Of a stretch of 64,000 nt of DNA, positions 1-8,220 are shown one piece after another. The position numbers were made by a program, and so were the translations under genes. Source of the DNA: Bradyrhizobium erythrophlei (lineage in GTDB: Bacteria; Pseudomonadota; Alphaproteobacteria; Rhizobiales; Xanthobacteraceae); contig FSRD01000001.1 in assembly GCA_900129675.1 (NCBI GenBank), forward strand, positions 1,663,501 through 1,727,500, written 5' to 3'. A model generated the notes under the pieces. That model was not told the origin of the DNA. It made no database searches and was given only the letters and a program-made list of their open reading frames with translations. Numbering within the stretch: position 1 is the first letter of the stretch; every line of letters starts with the position of its first letter.

Positions 1-657
1 CCAGCCGATGATGGTGATGAAGGACAGGAACATCAGGACGTACCAGCCGACATAGGTCAACGCGCTGCCGTTAAAGGCAATCGGCAACGGCTGGCCGTTC
101 GAACTGAGATTGCCGGCGATCCAGCGCAGGATCATCCACGACAGAAACGCTTCGATCAGGACGGCGACGATTGGCAGGTAATTGTTGAGTTGTCCGGCAT
201 AGCTCATCAACGCCAGCGCGATGAACACGTACCAGATGTCGCCGACCATGCCGTCGAAAGCGAAGTTGGGCCGCCCGGGCACCGAGGTCCTGGACGCCAT
301 CCAGCGGTAGTAGCTGGTCGCAACCCAGGGTGCGGGAACTACCAGCAAAAAACCGATGACATACAGAATGGTTCGGCCGAGGAGCGGCCAGAGCGGCAGG
401 TCCATCGACAACGCCCCGCCGCCGTAACTGCCGGCGTTCATCACCGGTCCACCCGCTTGCGGGATCACCGGCGGGCCCGAGCCGCCCGGGGCGAGGCCCG
501 GAATCTCTCCCGCCCGCTGCCAGCCGCTCATCCCCTCGGTCCAGACCAGCGTATCGGCCCTGACCGTCCCCCGGACGATGAGATCGCGCAGCTGAGTTTC
601 CGGAAACGGCCCCTGTTGCTGGCCGTCGGCGGCATAAAACCAGGATCGGTCTGCCAT
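1..657 (-). CDS. GYF_2-domain membrane protein, DUF898/YjgN-like (3' end cut by window)
   Basis: The reading frame starts with ATG at 657 and is still open at base 1, giving at least 219 residues. The first ~50 residues (MADRSWFYAADGQQQGPF, then TLVWTEGMSGW) look like a GYF_2/DUF4339 domain, a short fold with conserved aromatic residues. A Gly/Pro linker follows, then several hydrophobic segments from about residue 90. The stretch with GRPNFAFDGMVGDIWYVF resembles the DUF898 (YjgN-like) membrane family. The function of such fusions is unknown. The gene is divergent from the first glnK. The C-terminus and stop lie outside the window. Confidence 0.75.
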   Translation of the reverse strand, partial: MADRSWFYAADGQQQGPFPETQLRDLIVRGTVRADTLVWTEGMSGWQRAGEIPGLAPGGSGPPVIPQAGGPVMNAGSYGGGALSMDLPLWPLLGRTILYVIGFLLVVPAPWVATSYYRWMASRTSVPGRPNFAFDGMVGDIWYVFIALALMSYAGQLNNYLPIVAVLIEAFLSWMILRWIAGNLSSNGQPLPIAFNGSALTYVGWYVLMFLSFITIIGW

Positions 658-897
658 CTCTTCTCATCCCCCCTGAAGCGATGTGGCGAAAAGCAGCCAG
701 CGGGACCGCTGGCAAGGCGAGAAAATCACATTGTGGCGGACGGTTCGGTTCCCGTACAGTGACCGAGGTCACAAGGTTGGAATGTTTTCCCCTTCGACCT
801 GCAACTTTTTTGTGCCATTTGCCCGGAAAGATGCCAAGTTCGGGCGGGCACGAACGCCACCCCCGACATGCCAAGACTTGAGAGAATCAAGGCTTGA

Positions 898-1254
<357 letters not shown>

Positions 1255-1331
1255 GCGCTTCCACAATTTTTCAATCGCGCCCGGCAACGACGCCGGCGCA
1301 GCGAAAACGACCGACAGACCGGGGAAATTCC

Positions 1332-2636
1332 ATGGGGGCACTATTACGTGCGGCGAAGTTCGCTGCGCTCGTCACGCTTGCGGCGGGCCTTTCGCCGGCG
1401 ACGCCGGCCTTCGCCGAAACCTCGACCATCAACACCGCCGACACTGCCTGGATGATCGTCGCCACCGCGCTGGTGCTGATGATGACGATCCCGGGCCTGG
1501 CGCTGTTCTATTCCGGCATGGTGCGCAAGAAGAACGTGCTGGCGACGATGGCGCAGAGTCTCGCGGCGGTCGCGATTGTCTCGATTCTCTGGGTGAGTTT
1601 CGGCTATTCGCTCACCTTCGTCGGCGACGGCCCCTGGCTCGGCACGCTCGACCGCTGGTTTCTCGCAGGGATGACCATGGAGAGCGTCAATCCGCTGGCC
1701 AAGACGATTCCGGAATCGCTGTTCATGCTCTACCAGATGACGTTTGCGATCATCACGGTGGCGCTGGTGGCGGGCTCGGTCGCCGACCGGATGCGGTTTT
1801 CGGCCTTTCTCTTGTTCTCGATCGGCTGGTTCATGTTCGTCTACGTGCCGCTCGCGCATTGGGTGTGGGGCGGCGGCTTCCTCGCCACCATGGGCGTGCT
1901 GGATTTTGCCGGTGGTCTGGTGGTGCATCTTTCCGCCGGCGTCGGCGGACTGGTCGCGGCCAAGGTGATGGGCCGCCGTCACGGTTACGGCAGCGATAAT
2001 CTGTCGCCGTTCGATCTGTCGCTCGCGGTGATGGGCACCGGGTTGCTGTGGGTCGGCTGGTTCGGTTTCAATGGCGGTTCGGCGCTGGCGGCCAATTCCC
2101 GTGCTGTGATGGCGATCATCGCGACGCATCTGGCGGCCTGCGCAGGCGCGCTGACCTGGGGCGCAATCGAATGGGCGACCCGGCGCAAGCCATCGGTGCT
2201 CGGCATGATTTCCGGCGCGGTCGCGGGCCTCGGCACCATCACGCCGGCTTCCGGATTCGTGGCCCCCTGGCACGGCATCATCATCGGCATCGCCGCCGGT
2301 CTGGTCTGCTTCTGGGCCTGCACCTGGCTCAAGCACCGCTTCAAGTATGACGATTCGCTCGACGTGTTCGGCGTCCACGGCATCGGCGGCATGACCGGCA
2401 CCCTGCTCGCGGGCGTCTTCGCGGTCAGCGCCATCGGCGGGACCTCGGGCCTGATCGAGGGCCACCCGCAACAGCTGCTGATCCAGCTCTACGGCGTCGC
2501 CGTCACGCTGGTCTGGTCGGGCGGCGTCACCTACGTGCTGCTCAAGCTGGTGAGCGCGTTCGTGCCGCTACGGGTGTCGCTGCAGCAGGAGCTGGAAGGC
2601 CTCGATATTTCGCAGCATGGCGAAGCACTGCAATAA
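1332..2636 (+). CDS. amtB: Ammonium transporter (first copy)
   Basis: A 434-residue Amt/Mep/Rh-family ammonium channel. An N-terminal signal peptide probably ends at AFA, near residue 28. About eleven membrane helices follow, with family blocks IPGLALFYSGMVRKKN, DFAGGLVVHLSAG, GWFGFNGGS and DDSLDVFGVHGIGG; the last carries the second pore histidine. It lies in the inner membrane and is gated by the P-II protein encoded just upstream. A full second glnK-amtB pair follows, so the locus looks like a tandem duplication in which the copies have diverged. Confidence 0.93.
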   Translation: MGALLRAAKFAALVTLAAGLSPATPAFAETSTINTADTAWMIVATALVLMMTIPGLALFYSGMVRKKNVLATMAQSLAAVAIVSILWVSFGYSLTFVGDGPWLGTLDRWFLAGMTMESVNPLAKTIPESLFMLYQMTFAIITVALVAGSVADRMRFSAFLLFSIGWFMFVYVPLAHWVWGGGFLATMGVLDFAGGLVVHLSAGVGGLVAAKVMGRRHGYGSDNLSPFDLSLAVMGTGLLWVGWFGFNGGSALAANSRAVMAIIATHLAACAGALTWGAIEWATRRKPSVLGMISGAVAGLGTITPASGFVAPWHGIIIGIAAGLVCFWACTWLKHRFKYDDSLDVFGVHGIGGMTGTLLAGVFAVSAIGGTSGLIEGHPQQLLIQLYGVAVTLVWSGGVTYVLLKLVSAFVPLRVSLQQELEGLDISQHGEALQ

Positions 2637-2820
2637 AACCTCATCGGGATACCGTCGTCCTGCCCTTGCGGTGGGCAAGATTATGTCGGGAGTCTGCCCT
2701 GCCTTTGATTTAAGCAGGGGTGATTACGCTTTGGGCGCGACCGAATAACGCAGGTGCGGCGGATTCCCACAAAGCCCGAAAAGGTCCGGATTCATAGTCC
2801 GTTAGGCAATTCCGCCGATC

Positions 2821-2836
2821 TGGCACGGCATTTGAT
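2821..2836 (+). promoter_or_regulatory. Probable sigma-54 promoter for the second glnK-amtB pair
   Basis: The sequence TGGCACGGCATTTGAT matches the -24/-12 consensus TGGCACG-N4-TTGCW with one change, GC to GA in the -12 element. It lies 112 bp before the second glnK. Sigma-54 (RpoN) control by NtrC is the usual mode for glnK-amtB. This is the only recognisable element in the 311 bp gap between the first amtB and the second glnK. Confidence 0.5.
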
Positions 2837-2947
2837 TCTAAGGGTCCCGGCTGTGCCCGCGTAGTGAACTTCTCCGCGTGGTGAACCTCAGTCGAGAGTG
2901 AAATGCCCGGGTCGTGTCTGGACCGGGCCCAAGCGGGGATAGGACCC

Positions 2948-3286
2948 ATGAAAATTGTTATGGCGATCATCAAGCCATTCAAGCTCGAAGAAGTCCGTGA
3001 CGCCCTGACCGCCATTGGCGTTCACGGTTTAACGGTGACGGAAGTCAAGGGATATGGCCGACAGAAGGGCCATACGGAAATCTATCGCGGCGCCGAATAC
3101 GCCGTGAGTTTCCTGCCCAAGATCAAGATCGAGGTCGCTGTCGCCTCGGATCAGGTCGACAAGACCATCGACGCCATCACGTCAGCCGCCAAAACCGGAC
3201 AGATCGGCGACGGCAAGATCTTCGTCACCAACCTCGACCATGCGGTTCGCATCCGCACGGGTGAGGCGGATGCCGCAGCCCTCTGA
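2948..3286 (+). CDS. glnK: P-II nitrogen regulatory protein (second copy)
   Basis: A 112-residue P-II protein, closely similar to the one at 916-1254, with the same T-loop tyrosine in [11 protein letters not shown] and the C-terminal [21 protein letters not shown] chose the ATG at 2948 because it gives the family length and follows a purine-rich GGGGATAGGA; a longer frame from 2903 adds residues not found in P-II proteins. Its amtB partner begins 36 bp later. It lies behind a sigma-54-like promoter, so nitrogen-limited expression is likely. Confidence 0.93.
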   Translation: MKIVMAIIKPFKLEEVRDALTAIGVHGLTVTEVKGYGRQKGHTEIYRGAEYAVSFLPKIKIEVAVASDQVDKTIDAITSAAKTGQIGDGKIFVTNLDHAVRIRTGEADAAAL

Positions 3287-3322
3287 TTTCGCGCTCAATC
3301 AAACCACTCAGGAGTAAAACAA

Positions 3323-4765
3323 ATGACGTTCAAGCGTCCCTATAGCGCGGGATTGGCGGCCCTCGCAGTCGGCCTGTTCGCCGCGACCGCTGCCTACGCG
3401 GAACCAACTGTCAACAAGGGCGACAACGCCTGGATGCTGACATCGACGGTGCTGGTGCTGTTGATGACGATCCCGGGCCTTGCGCTGTTCTACGGCGGCC
3501 TGGTCCGTTCCAAGAACATGCTCTCGGTGCTGATGCAGGTTTTCTACACCGTCTGCATGGTCACCGTTCTCTGGGCTCTCTACGGCTACAGCCTCGCCTT
3601 CACCGGCGGTTCGGACTTCATCGGCGGCTTCTCGAAGGCCTTCCTGATGGGCGTGACCACGGATTCCAAAGCGGCGACGTTCAGCGTCGACGCCAATATC
3701 TCGGAACTCGTCTACGTCTGCTTCCAGATGACGTTCGCGGCGATCACCCCCGCCCTCATCGTCGGCGCCTTCGCCGAACGCATGAAGTTTTCGGCGATCG
3801 CGCTGTTCATCCCGCTCTGGGTCACCCTGATCTACTTCCCGATCGCACACATGGTTTGGTACTGGGCCGGACCGGACGCGATCTCGGATGCGGTCAAGGC
3901 GCTCGCGGCTGCGGCTGACGGTGCGGCGAAAACCGCGGCGCAAGCCAAGCTCGATGAAGTCAACGCCGACGCCGGCTGGGTCTTCAAGAAGGGCGCGATC
4001 GACTTCGCGGGCGGCACCGTGGTGCACATCAACGCCGGCATCGCCGGTCTGGTTGGCGCGCTACTGATCGGCAAGCGCACCGGCTACGGCAAGGACCTGA
4101 TGGCTCCGCACTCGTTGACCATGACCATGATCGGCGCCTCGCTGCTCTGGGTCGGCTGGTTCGGCTTCAACGCCGGATCGAACCTCGAAGCCAATGGTGG
4201 TGCAGCACTCGCCATGACCAACTCCTTCGTTGCAACCGCAGCGGCGGCGTTGTCCTGGATGTTCGCGGAATGGATCGTCAAGGGGCATCCCTCCGTACTC
4301 GGCGCATTGTCGGGCGCGGTTGCCGGTCTCGTCGCGGTCACGCCCGCGGCCGGTTACTCCGGCCCGATGGGAGCGATCGTGCTCGGTCTCGTCGTCGGCG
4401 TCGTCTGCCTGTTCTTCTGCACCGTGGTGAAGAATGCACTGGGCTATGACGACTCGCTCGACGTGTTCGGCGTGCACTGCATCGGCGGCATCGTCGGCGC
4501 GCTCGGCACCGGCATCCTGGTGAATCCGGCCCTCGGCGGCACGGGCATCATGGATTACACCGCCGGCAAGATCGCCGACTACGACTTCGTCGCGCAGATG
4601 ACCTCGCAAGTTTGGGGCGTCTGCACCACGCTGGTGTGGTCGGGCATCGGTTCGGCGGTTCTCTACAAGGTCGTCGACGTCATCGTCGGCCTGCGCGTGA
4701 ACGTGGAGACCGAACGCGAGGGTCTCGACGTCACCGAGCACACGGAGCGCGCTTACAACATGTGA
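3323..4765 (+). CDS. amtB: Ammonium transporter (second copy, longer form)
   Basis: A 480-residue Amt channel with a signal peptide ending near AYA (residue 26) and the same family blocks as the first copy (IPGLALFYGGLVRSKN, DFAGGTVVHINAG, DDSLDVFGVHCIGG). It is about 46 residues longer. Much of the difference is an Ala/Lys-rich insertion of some 30 residues, about residues 190-220 (DAVKALAAAADGAAKTAAQA), between WYWAGPD and GWVFKKGAIDF, probably in an extramembrane loop. It forms an operon with the second glnK and ends before a strong terminator. Confidence 0.92.
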   Translation: MTFKRPYSAGLAALAVGLFAATAAYAEPTVNKGDNAWMLTSTVLVLLMTIPGLALFYGGLVRSKNMLSVLMQVFYTVCMVTVLWALYGYSLAFTGGSDFIGGFSKAFLMGVTTDSKAATFSVDANISELVYVCFQMTFAAITPALIVGAFAERMKFSAIALFIPLWVTLIYFPIAHMVWYWAGPDAISDAVKALAAAADGAAKTAAQAKLDEVNADAGWVFKKGAIDFAGGTVVHINAGIAGLVGALLIGKRTGYGKDLMAPHSLTMTMIGASLLWVGWFGFNAGSNLEANGGAALAMTNSFVATAAAALSWMFAEWIVKGHPSVLGALSGAVAGLVAVTPAAGYSGPMGAIVLGLVVGVVCLFFCTVVKNALGYDDSLDVFGVHCIGGIVGALGTGILVNPALGGTGIMDYTAGKIADYDFVAQMTSQVWGVCTTLVWSGIGSAVLYKVVDVIVGLRVNVETEREGLDVTEHTERAYNM

Positions 4766-4847
4766 GTTCTCCCGGGGCGCGGCCTTCCCGGAGGTCGCGC
4801 CCACAACTCCGGTTTGGGCACATACCCGGCAATGCCCCGACCGTTGA

Positions 4848-4882
4848 GGGGCTCCAGCGCAAGCTGGGGCCCCTTTCTTTTT
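4848..4882 (+). terminator. Rho-independent terminator after the second amtB
   Basis: GGGGCTCCAGC and GCTGGGGCCCC form an 11-pair stem (one G-T pair) closed by a GCAA tetraloop and followed by TTTCTTTTT. A smaller GC-rich inverted repeat precedes it at about 4776-4803. Confidence 0.8.
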
Positions 4883-4892
4883 GGCACACGTA

Positions 4893-4936
4893 GCGTTTTC
4901 GAGCGAAGTGGGCACCGGTTCGCGTGAAGAAAACGC
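4893..4936. repeat. Short palindromic repeat (GCGTTTTC ... GAAAACGC)
   Basis: Inverted arms GCGTTTTC (4893-4900) and GAAAACGC (4929-4936) enclose an accGGTTcgcg-type core. This kind of intergenic palindrome is frequent in Bradyrhizobium genomes. It resembles, without matching, the palindrome at 46596-46644. Confidence 0.6.
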
Positions 4937-5019
4937 GTCAAAATATAAAAGAGCCAAAAATGGATTGCCAAACCGGGCGCGCGGCGTCGAAATAGCGCCA
5001 ACAAAACAGGGAGGACGTC

Positions 5020-5427
5020 ATGAAACTCGAAGGCGGGTGCTATTGCGGCAAGGTGCGTTACGAGGCCGAGGGCGAGCCGATGATGAAGGCGCGGTGCCAT
5101 TGCCGCGAATGCCAGTATATCACCGGCGGCTCGACCAACCTGTTCGTGCTGATGCCGATCGCCGGCTTCAAATACACCAAGGAAGCTCCCAAGCAATTCA
5201 AACGCAGCGACCTGGAGCGCGCGGTGACACGGGAATTCTGCGCCGAATGCGGCACCCATGTCGTCACAAGGCCGCCGGGTCTGCCCGCCGTGGTGATCAA
5301 GGTCGGCACGCTCGACGATCCCAGCCTGTTCGGCGCCCCGCAGATCGCGATCTACACCATCGACAAGCAGCCCTATCATCACGTGCCCGAGGGCATGCCG
5401 GCGTTCGAACGATTGCCGCAGCGCTAG
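5020..5427 (+). CDS. GFA-family protein (Mss4-like zinc fold)
   Basis: A 135-residue protein of the glutathione-dependent formaldehyde-activating enzyme/CENP-V family. The zinc-binding cysteines are visible as CYCGKV near residue 7, CHCREC near residue 29 and FCAECGTHV near residue 74. The family name comes from one member thought to speed formation of S-hydroxymethylglutathione; most members have no proven activity. A strong GGGAGGA ribosome site precedes the ATG. It stands alone, so context gives no further hint. Confidence 0.8.
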   Translation: MKLEGGCYCGKVRYEAEGEPMMKARCHCRECQYITGGSTNLFVLMPIAGFKYTKEAPKQFKRSDLERAVTREFCAECGTHVVTRPPGLPAVVIKVGTLDDPSLFGAPQIAIYTIDKQPYHHVPEGMPAFERLPQR

Positions 5428-5593
5428 CGATGTCGCACGACGAATGAGCGATCAGGCAGCACCCGTCTGGCTTGTTCCGGCAATCGATCGGCCCGCGGCA
5501 CAGGAATTTTCGCCGAAGAATCCGTGCGCGTAAAAACTAATTTATCGAACCGGATCAGCGTGATTTGCCCTGTCCAGATCTTCTTGAAAAAAT

Positions 5594-6145
5594 ATTTCGC
5601 TTAACCCGTCGGGCAAATCAGCGCTACCCGCTCGCCCCGTCCTTTCCCGGCAAGAGGGGCGTATCGCGATCGTCACGAACGCGGGAGGGGATGCGGTGGA
5701 CGCGGCAGGCGTCGGCGTGAAACGGAATTGCAGGGCGGGTTTATCCCGTGAGCGATATCGCTTGCGCAAGACGACGGCGCCAAAACCCGGTTGAGCCTTT
5801 TGGCGAAGACGGGCGGCTGCGTACGGCAAAACCGTGTGGTCCTGGCACCCGTTGCTGGTGTCAAGTCGGCGGAGATTTTGCGAGCCCAACCGGGCGCGAC
5901 AAGACCTTTAATCCGCCGATGACGGTGACAAGACGAATTCGTCGCCGGGGAGAGCACAGCATAAGCCGTAAAACCATTGCGCAGGGAAGGCCGGATGCTC
6001 TCCGCTGAACCTGTATGCTCGTGTGCGTTTCTTCGCACAACTTTGCACACGAGACCGCGGGTGCAGCGCGCACCCGGCTTTCCCTGCGCCCTCTGATTTT
6101 TTGGGGCGGCGTTTCGTGTACGACCCGGGCGCATCGCGCCGCGGG
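5594..6145. repeat. Repeated element, copy A (~550 bp), MITE- or ncRNA-like
   Basis: This stretch aligns over almost its whole length with the reverse complement of 53957-54477. Shared blocks include GGGCAAATCA near one end, the palindrome GACGAATTCGTC, the hairpin CTCGTGTGC...GCACACGAG, and the hairpin GGGTGC...GCACCC followed by CCCTGCGCCCTCT. Open frames inside it are interrupted differently in the two copies, which argues against a protein. I therefore read the 737 bp gap 5428-6164 as non-coding and mostly filled by this element. Confidence 0.7.
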
Positions 6146-6164
6146 AGCGCATCGACTTGCCTGG

Positions 6165-6575
6165 CTAGCCCTCGGTTTCCGGAGCAATCAGCGTGACCGT
6201 CGGAAAGTAGTTTCGGTAGCGTCGCGTATCGCGAGTGAGCAGCGGCAGGTTTTCAATCGCTGCGTGGGCGCCAATAAAAAAATCCGGCAATACGCCGGTG
6301 CGAACACCGCCGGAGTTTCGGTACTTGATAAAAGCCTTGCCCGCGAGAAACAGCGCGGTCCGGGGTATGGGTGCAAACGTGATGCCCGCGTCTGTCAATG
6401 CAGCCTCGAAATCGTCGATGTTTTGGAAGCGGATCGACGTTTCGGCAAAGATGACTTCGTTGATTGTCAACGGACCGTGCAGGGCCGCGTCCTCGAGCTG
6501 TACGAGCGACCATTCCCACCAATCAGGAGTTTTGGTGAAGATGTCCAGCAGGACGTTCGAATCCACCAGCGTCAC
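6165..6575 (-). CDS. PIN-domain toxin, VapC-like
   Basis: A 136-residue PIN-domain protein. The acidic residues that hold metal in PIN ribonucleases are visible: D5 in VDSN, E40/E45 in INEVIFAE, D98 in LPDFFIGAHA and D116 in LTRDTRRY. The start is GTG at 6575, four bases after the antitoxin stop, so the two genes are co-transcribed and probably translationally coupled. Toxins of this family cleave tRNA or rRNA; the target here cannot be told from sequence. Confidence 0.85.
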   Translation of the reverse strand: MTLVDSNVLLDIFTKTPDWWEWSLVQLEDAALHGPLTINEVIFAETSIRFQNIDDFEAALTDAGITFAPIPRTALFLAGKAFIKYRNSGGVRTGVLPDFFIGAHAAIENLPLLTRDTRRYRNYFPTVTLIAPETEG

Positions 6576-6579
6576 TGGA

Positions 6580-6810
6580 CTATTCGCCGCGCGTCATCGC
6601 CATGATTTCATCTGTAGAAAGACCAGGGCCCGCAATACCGACGAGCTTCGCGAAACGGCTGGGCTGCCTTGTACCGTCAGCTTTTTCGATCACAATGCTG
6701 CCATCGGCTGCCCGGCGGAATTCGACTTGGTTGCCGGGAACGATCCCAAGGTGATCGCGAACCGGCTTTGGGATCGTTACTTGGCCTTTGCTGGTGACAG
6801 TCGTTGCCAT
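6580..6810 (-). CDS. AbrB/MazE-fold antitoxin
   Basis: A 76-residue protein with an N-terminal swapped-hairpin AbrB DNA-binding domain (TTVTSKGQVTIPKPVRDHLGI) and a short C-terminal tail that would hold the PIN toxin. The ATG at 6810 follows a GGAG ribosome site and gives the standard family start; ten extra upstream codons are open but not family-like. It comes first in the operon, as antitoxins usually do, and two operator-like repeats lie just upstream. Confidence 0.88.
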   Translation of the reverse strand: MATTVTSKGQVTIPKPVRDHLGIVPGNQVEFRRAADGSIVIEKADGTRQPSRFAKLVGIAGPGLSTDEIMAMTRGE

Positions 6811-6824
6811 CGTAAATCTCCAGA

Positions 6825-6854
6825 GGTAATACCCGATCAAGATATGGTAATACC
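6825..6854 (-). promoter_or_regulatory. Paired operator-like repeats upstream of the antitoxin
   Basis: GGTAATACC occurs at 6825-6833 and again at 6846-6854, exactly 21 bp apart, two turns of the helix. Each copy is a near-palindrome. The pair lies 15-44 bp upstream of the antitoxin ATG, where the toxin-antitoxin complex would bind to repress its own operon. Confidence 0.6.
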
Positions 6855-6981
6855 ATCCAAATTGTCCAGGGCGGCCGATGGTTAATCGCGTCTTAACCTC
6901 GCCGTATCTATGGTGGTTTGATTGGTTTCCGGTCGGTCTCCAATTCCCTCGACCGCTTTTGAAAGTGCTGGCGTTTCAGAC

Positions 6982-8208
6982 ATGGCAATGACCGCCTCTT
7001 CCGGCGTGGCGCAGGGCGCCGGCAATGTTCAGCCTGCCGGTCAGGCCGAGCGTTCCCCGTTTGCGCGGACGACCGAGCTGCTGGCACCCTATACGCCCGC
7101 TAAGCCATTGATTACGTTGTCGTTAGGCGAGCCGCAGCACCCGGTTCCCGCCTTCGTCGGCCCGGTGCTGTCACGACATATCGCCGAGTTCGGCCGCTAT
7201 CCCCTGGCCAGGGGCATCGAGCCGTTCCGCCGGGCCGCCGCGAACTGGCTGTCGACCCGGTTCCAGCTGCCGCGACCGATCGATCCCGAGAGCGAAATTC
7301 TGGTCCTCAACGGCAGCCGCGAGGGGCTGTTTTTCGCGGCCATCACGGCCGCGCGCTATGTCGGCCCGCGCAAGGGCCGGCCGGCGATCCTGATGCCGAA
7401 CCCGTTCTATCCGGCCTATGGCGCCGGCGCCCGCGCCGCGGGCTGCGAGCAGATCTATCTGCCGACCACGGTCGCGAACGGATTCTTGCCCGATCTCGAC
7501 GCGCTCGACGACGCCACGCTGGCGCGGACCGTTGCATTCTTCATCGCCTCGCCCGCCAACCCGCAAGGCGCGGTCGCCTCGCCCGATTACTTCACGCGGC
7601 TGAAGAAACTGGCCGACCGCTTCGGCTTCATGATCCTGAGCGACGAGTGCTATTCGGAAATCTACACAAGGCAAGCGCCGGGCAGCGCGCTGGAATGCGC
7701 CGGGCCCGATTTCACCAATGTGGTGGCGTTCCAGTCGCTGTCGAAGCGTTCGAACCTGCCGGGCATGCGCGTCGGCTTCGCCGCCGGCGACAGGAACTTC
7801 CTCGCCGCGTTTCACGAGCTGCGCAACGTCGCCGCACCGCAGGTGCCGGTGCCGCTGCAGCACGTCGCGGTCGCAGCCTATAGCGACGAAGCGCATGTCG
7901 TGGAGAATCGCCGGCTGTACCGGATCAAGTTCGATTTCGCCGACCAGATCCTCGGCAATCGCTACGGCTATGTCAGGCCCGCCGGCGGTTTTTGCGTCTG
8001 GCTCGATGTTTCCGCACGGGGCGGCGATGAGGCGGCAGCGGTGAGACTCTATCGGGATGCCGGCGTGCGCGTGATCCCCGGCAGCTATCTGTCGCGGCCG
8101 CAGCACGACGGCTTCAATCCCGGCGACGGCTACATCCGGCTTGCGCTGGTTTCCGACAGTGAATCAACAGCCGAGGCATTGCACCGGCTGGTCGAAATTC
8201 TGGATTAG
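6982..8208 (+). CDS. Class I/II aminotransferase, probably succinyldiaminopimelate transaminase (DapC-like)
   Basis: A pyridoxal-phosphate fold-type I aminotransferase of about 408 residues. The cofactor lysine is in FQSLSKRSNLPGMRVGFAAGD, and the substrate arginine is probably in GDGYIRLALV near the C-terminus. The S-K-R-S-N-L-P-G-M-R signature is typical of DapC, the lysine-biosynthesis enzyme that converts N-succinyl-2-amino-6-ketopimelate. Starts at 6922, 6982 and 6988 are possible; I prefer 6982 because residues before it are not conserved-looking. ftsK follows 12 bp downstream. Confidence 0.75.
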   Translation: MAMTASSGVAQGAGNVQPAGQAERSPFARTTELLAPYTPAKPLITLSLGEPQHPVPAFVGPVLSRHIAEFGRYPLARGIEPFRRAAANWLSTRFQLPRPIDPESEILVLNGSREGLFFAAITAARYVGPRKGRPAILMPNPFYPAYGAGARAAGCEQIYLPTTVANGFLPDLDALDDATLARTVAFFIASPANPQGAVASPDYFTRLKKLADRFGFMILSDECYSEIYTRQAPGSALECAGPDFTNVVAFQSLSKRSNLPGMRVGFAAGDRNFLAAFHELRNVAAPQVPVPLQHVAVAAYSDEAHVVENRRLYRIKFDFADQILGNRYGYVRPAGGFCVWLDVSARGGDEAAAVRLYRDAGVRVIPGSYLSRPQHDGFNPGDGYIRLALVSDSESTAEALHRLVEILD

Positions 8209-8220
8209 TCGCAGGGCCCC

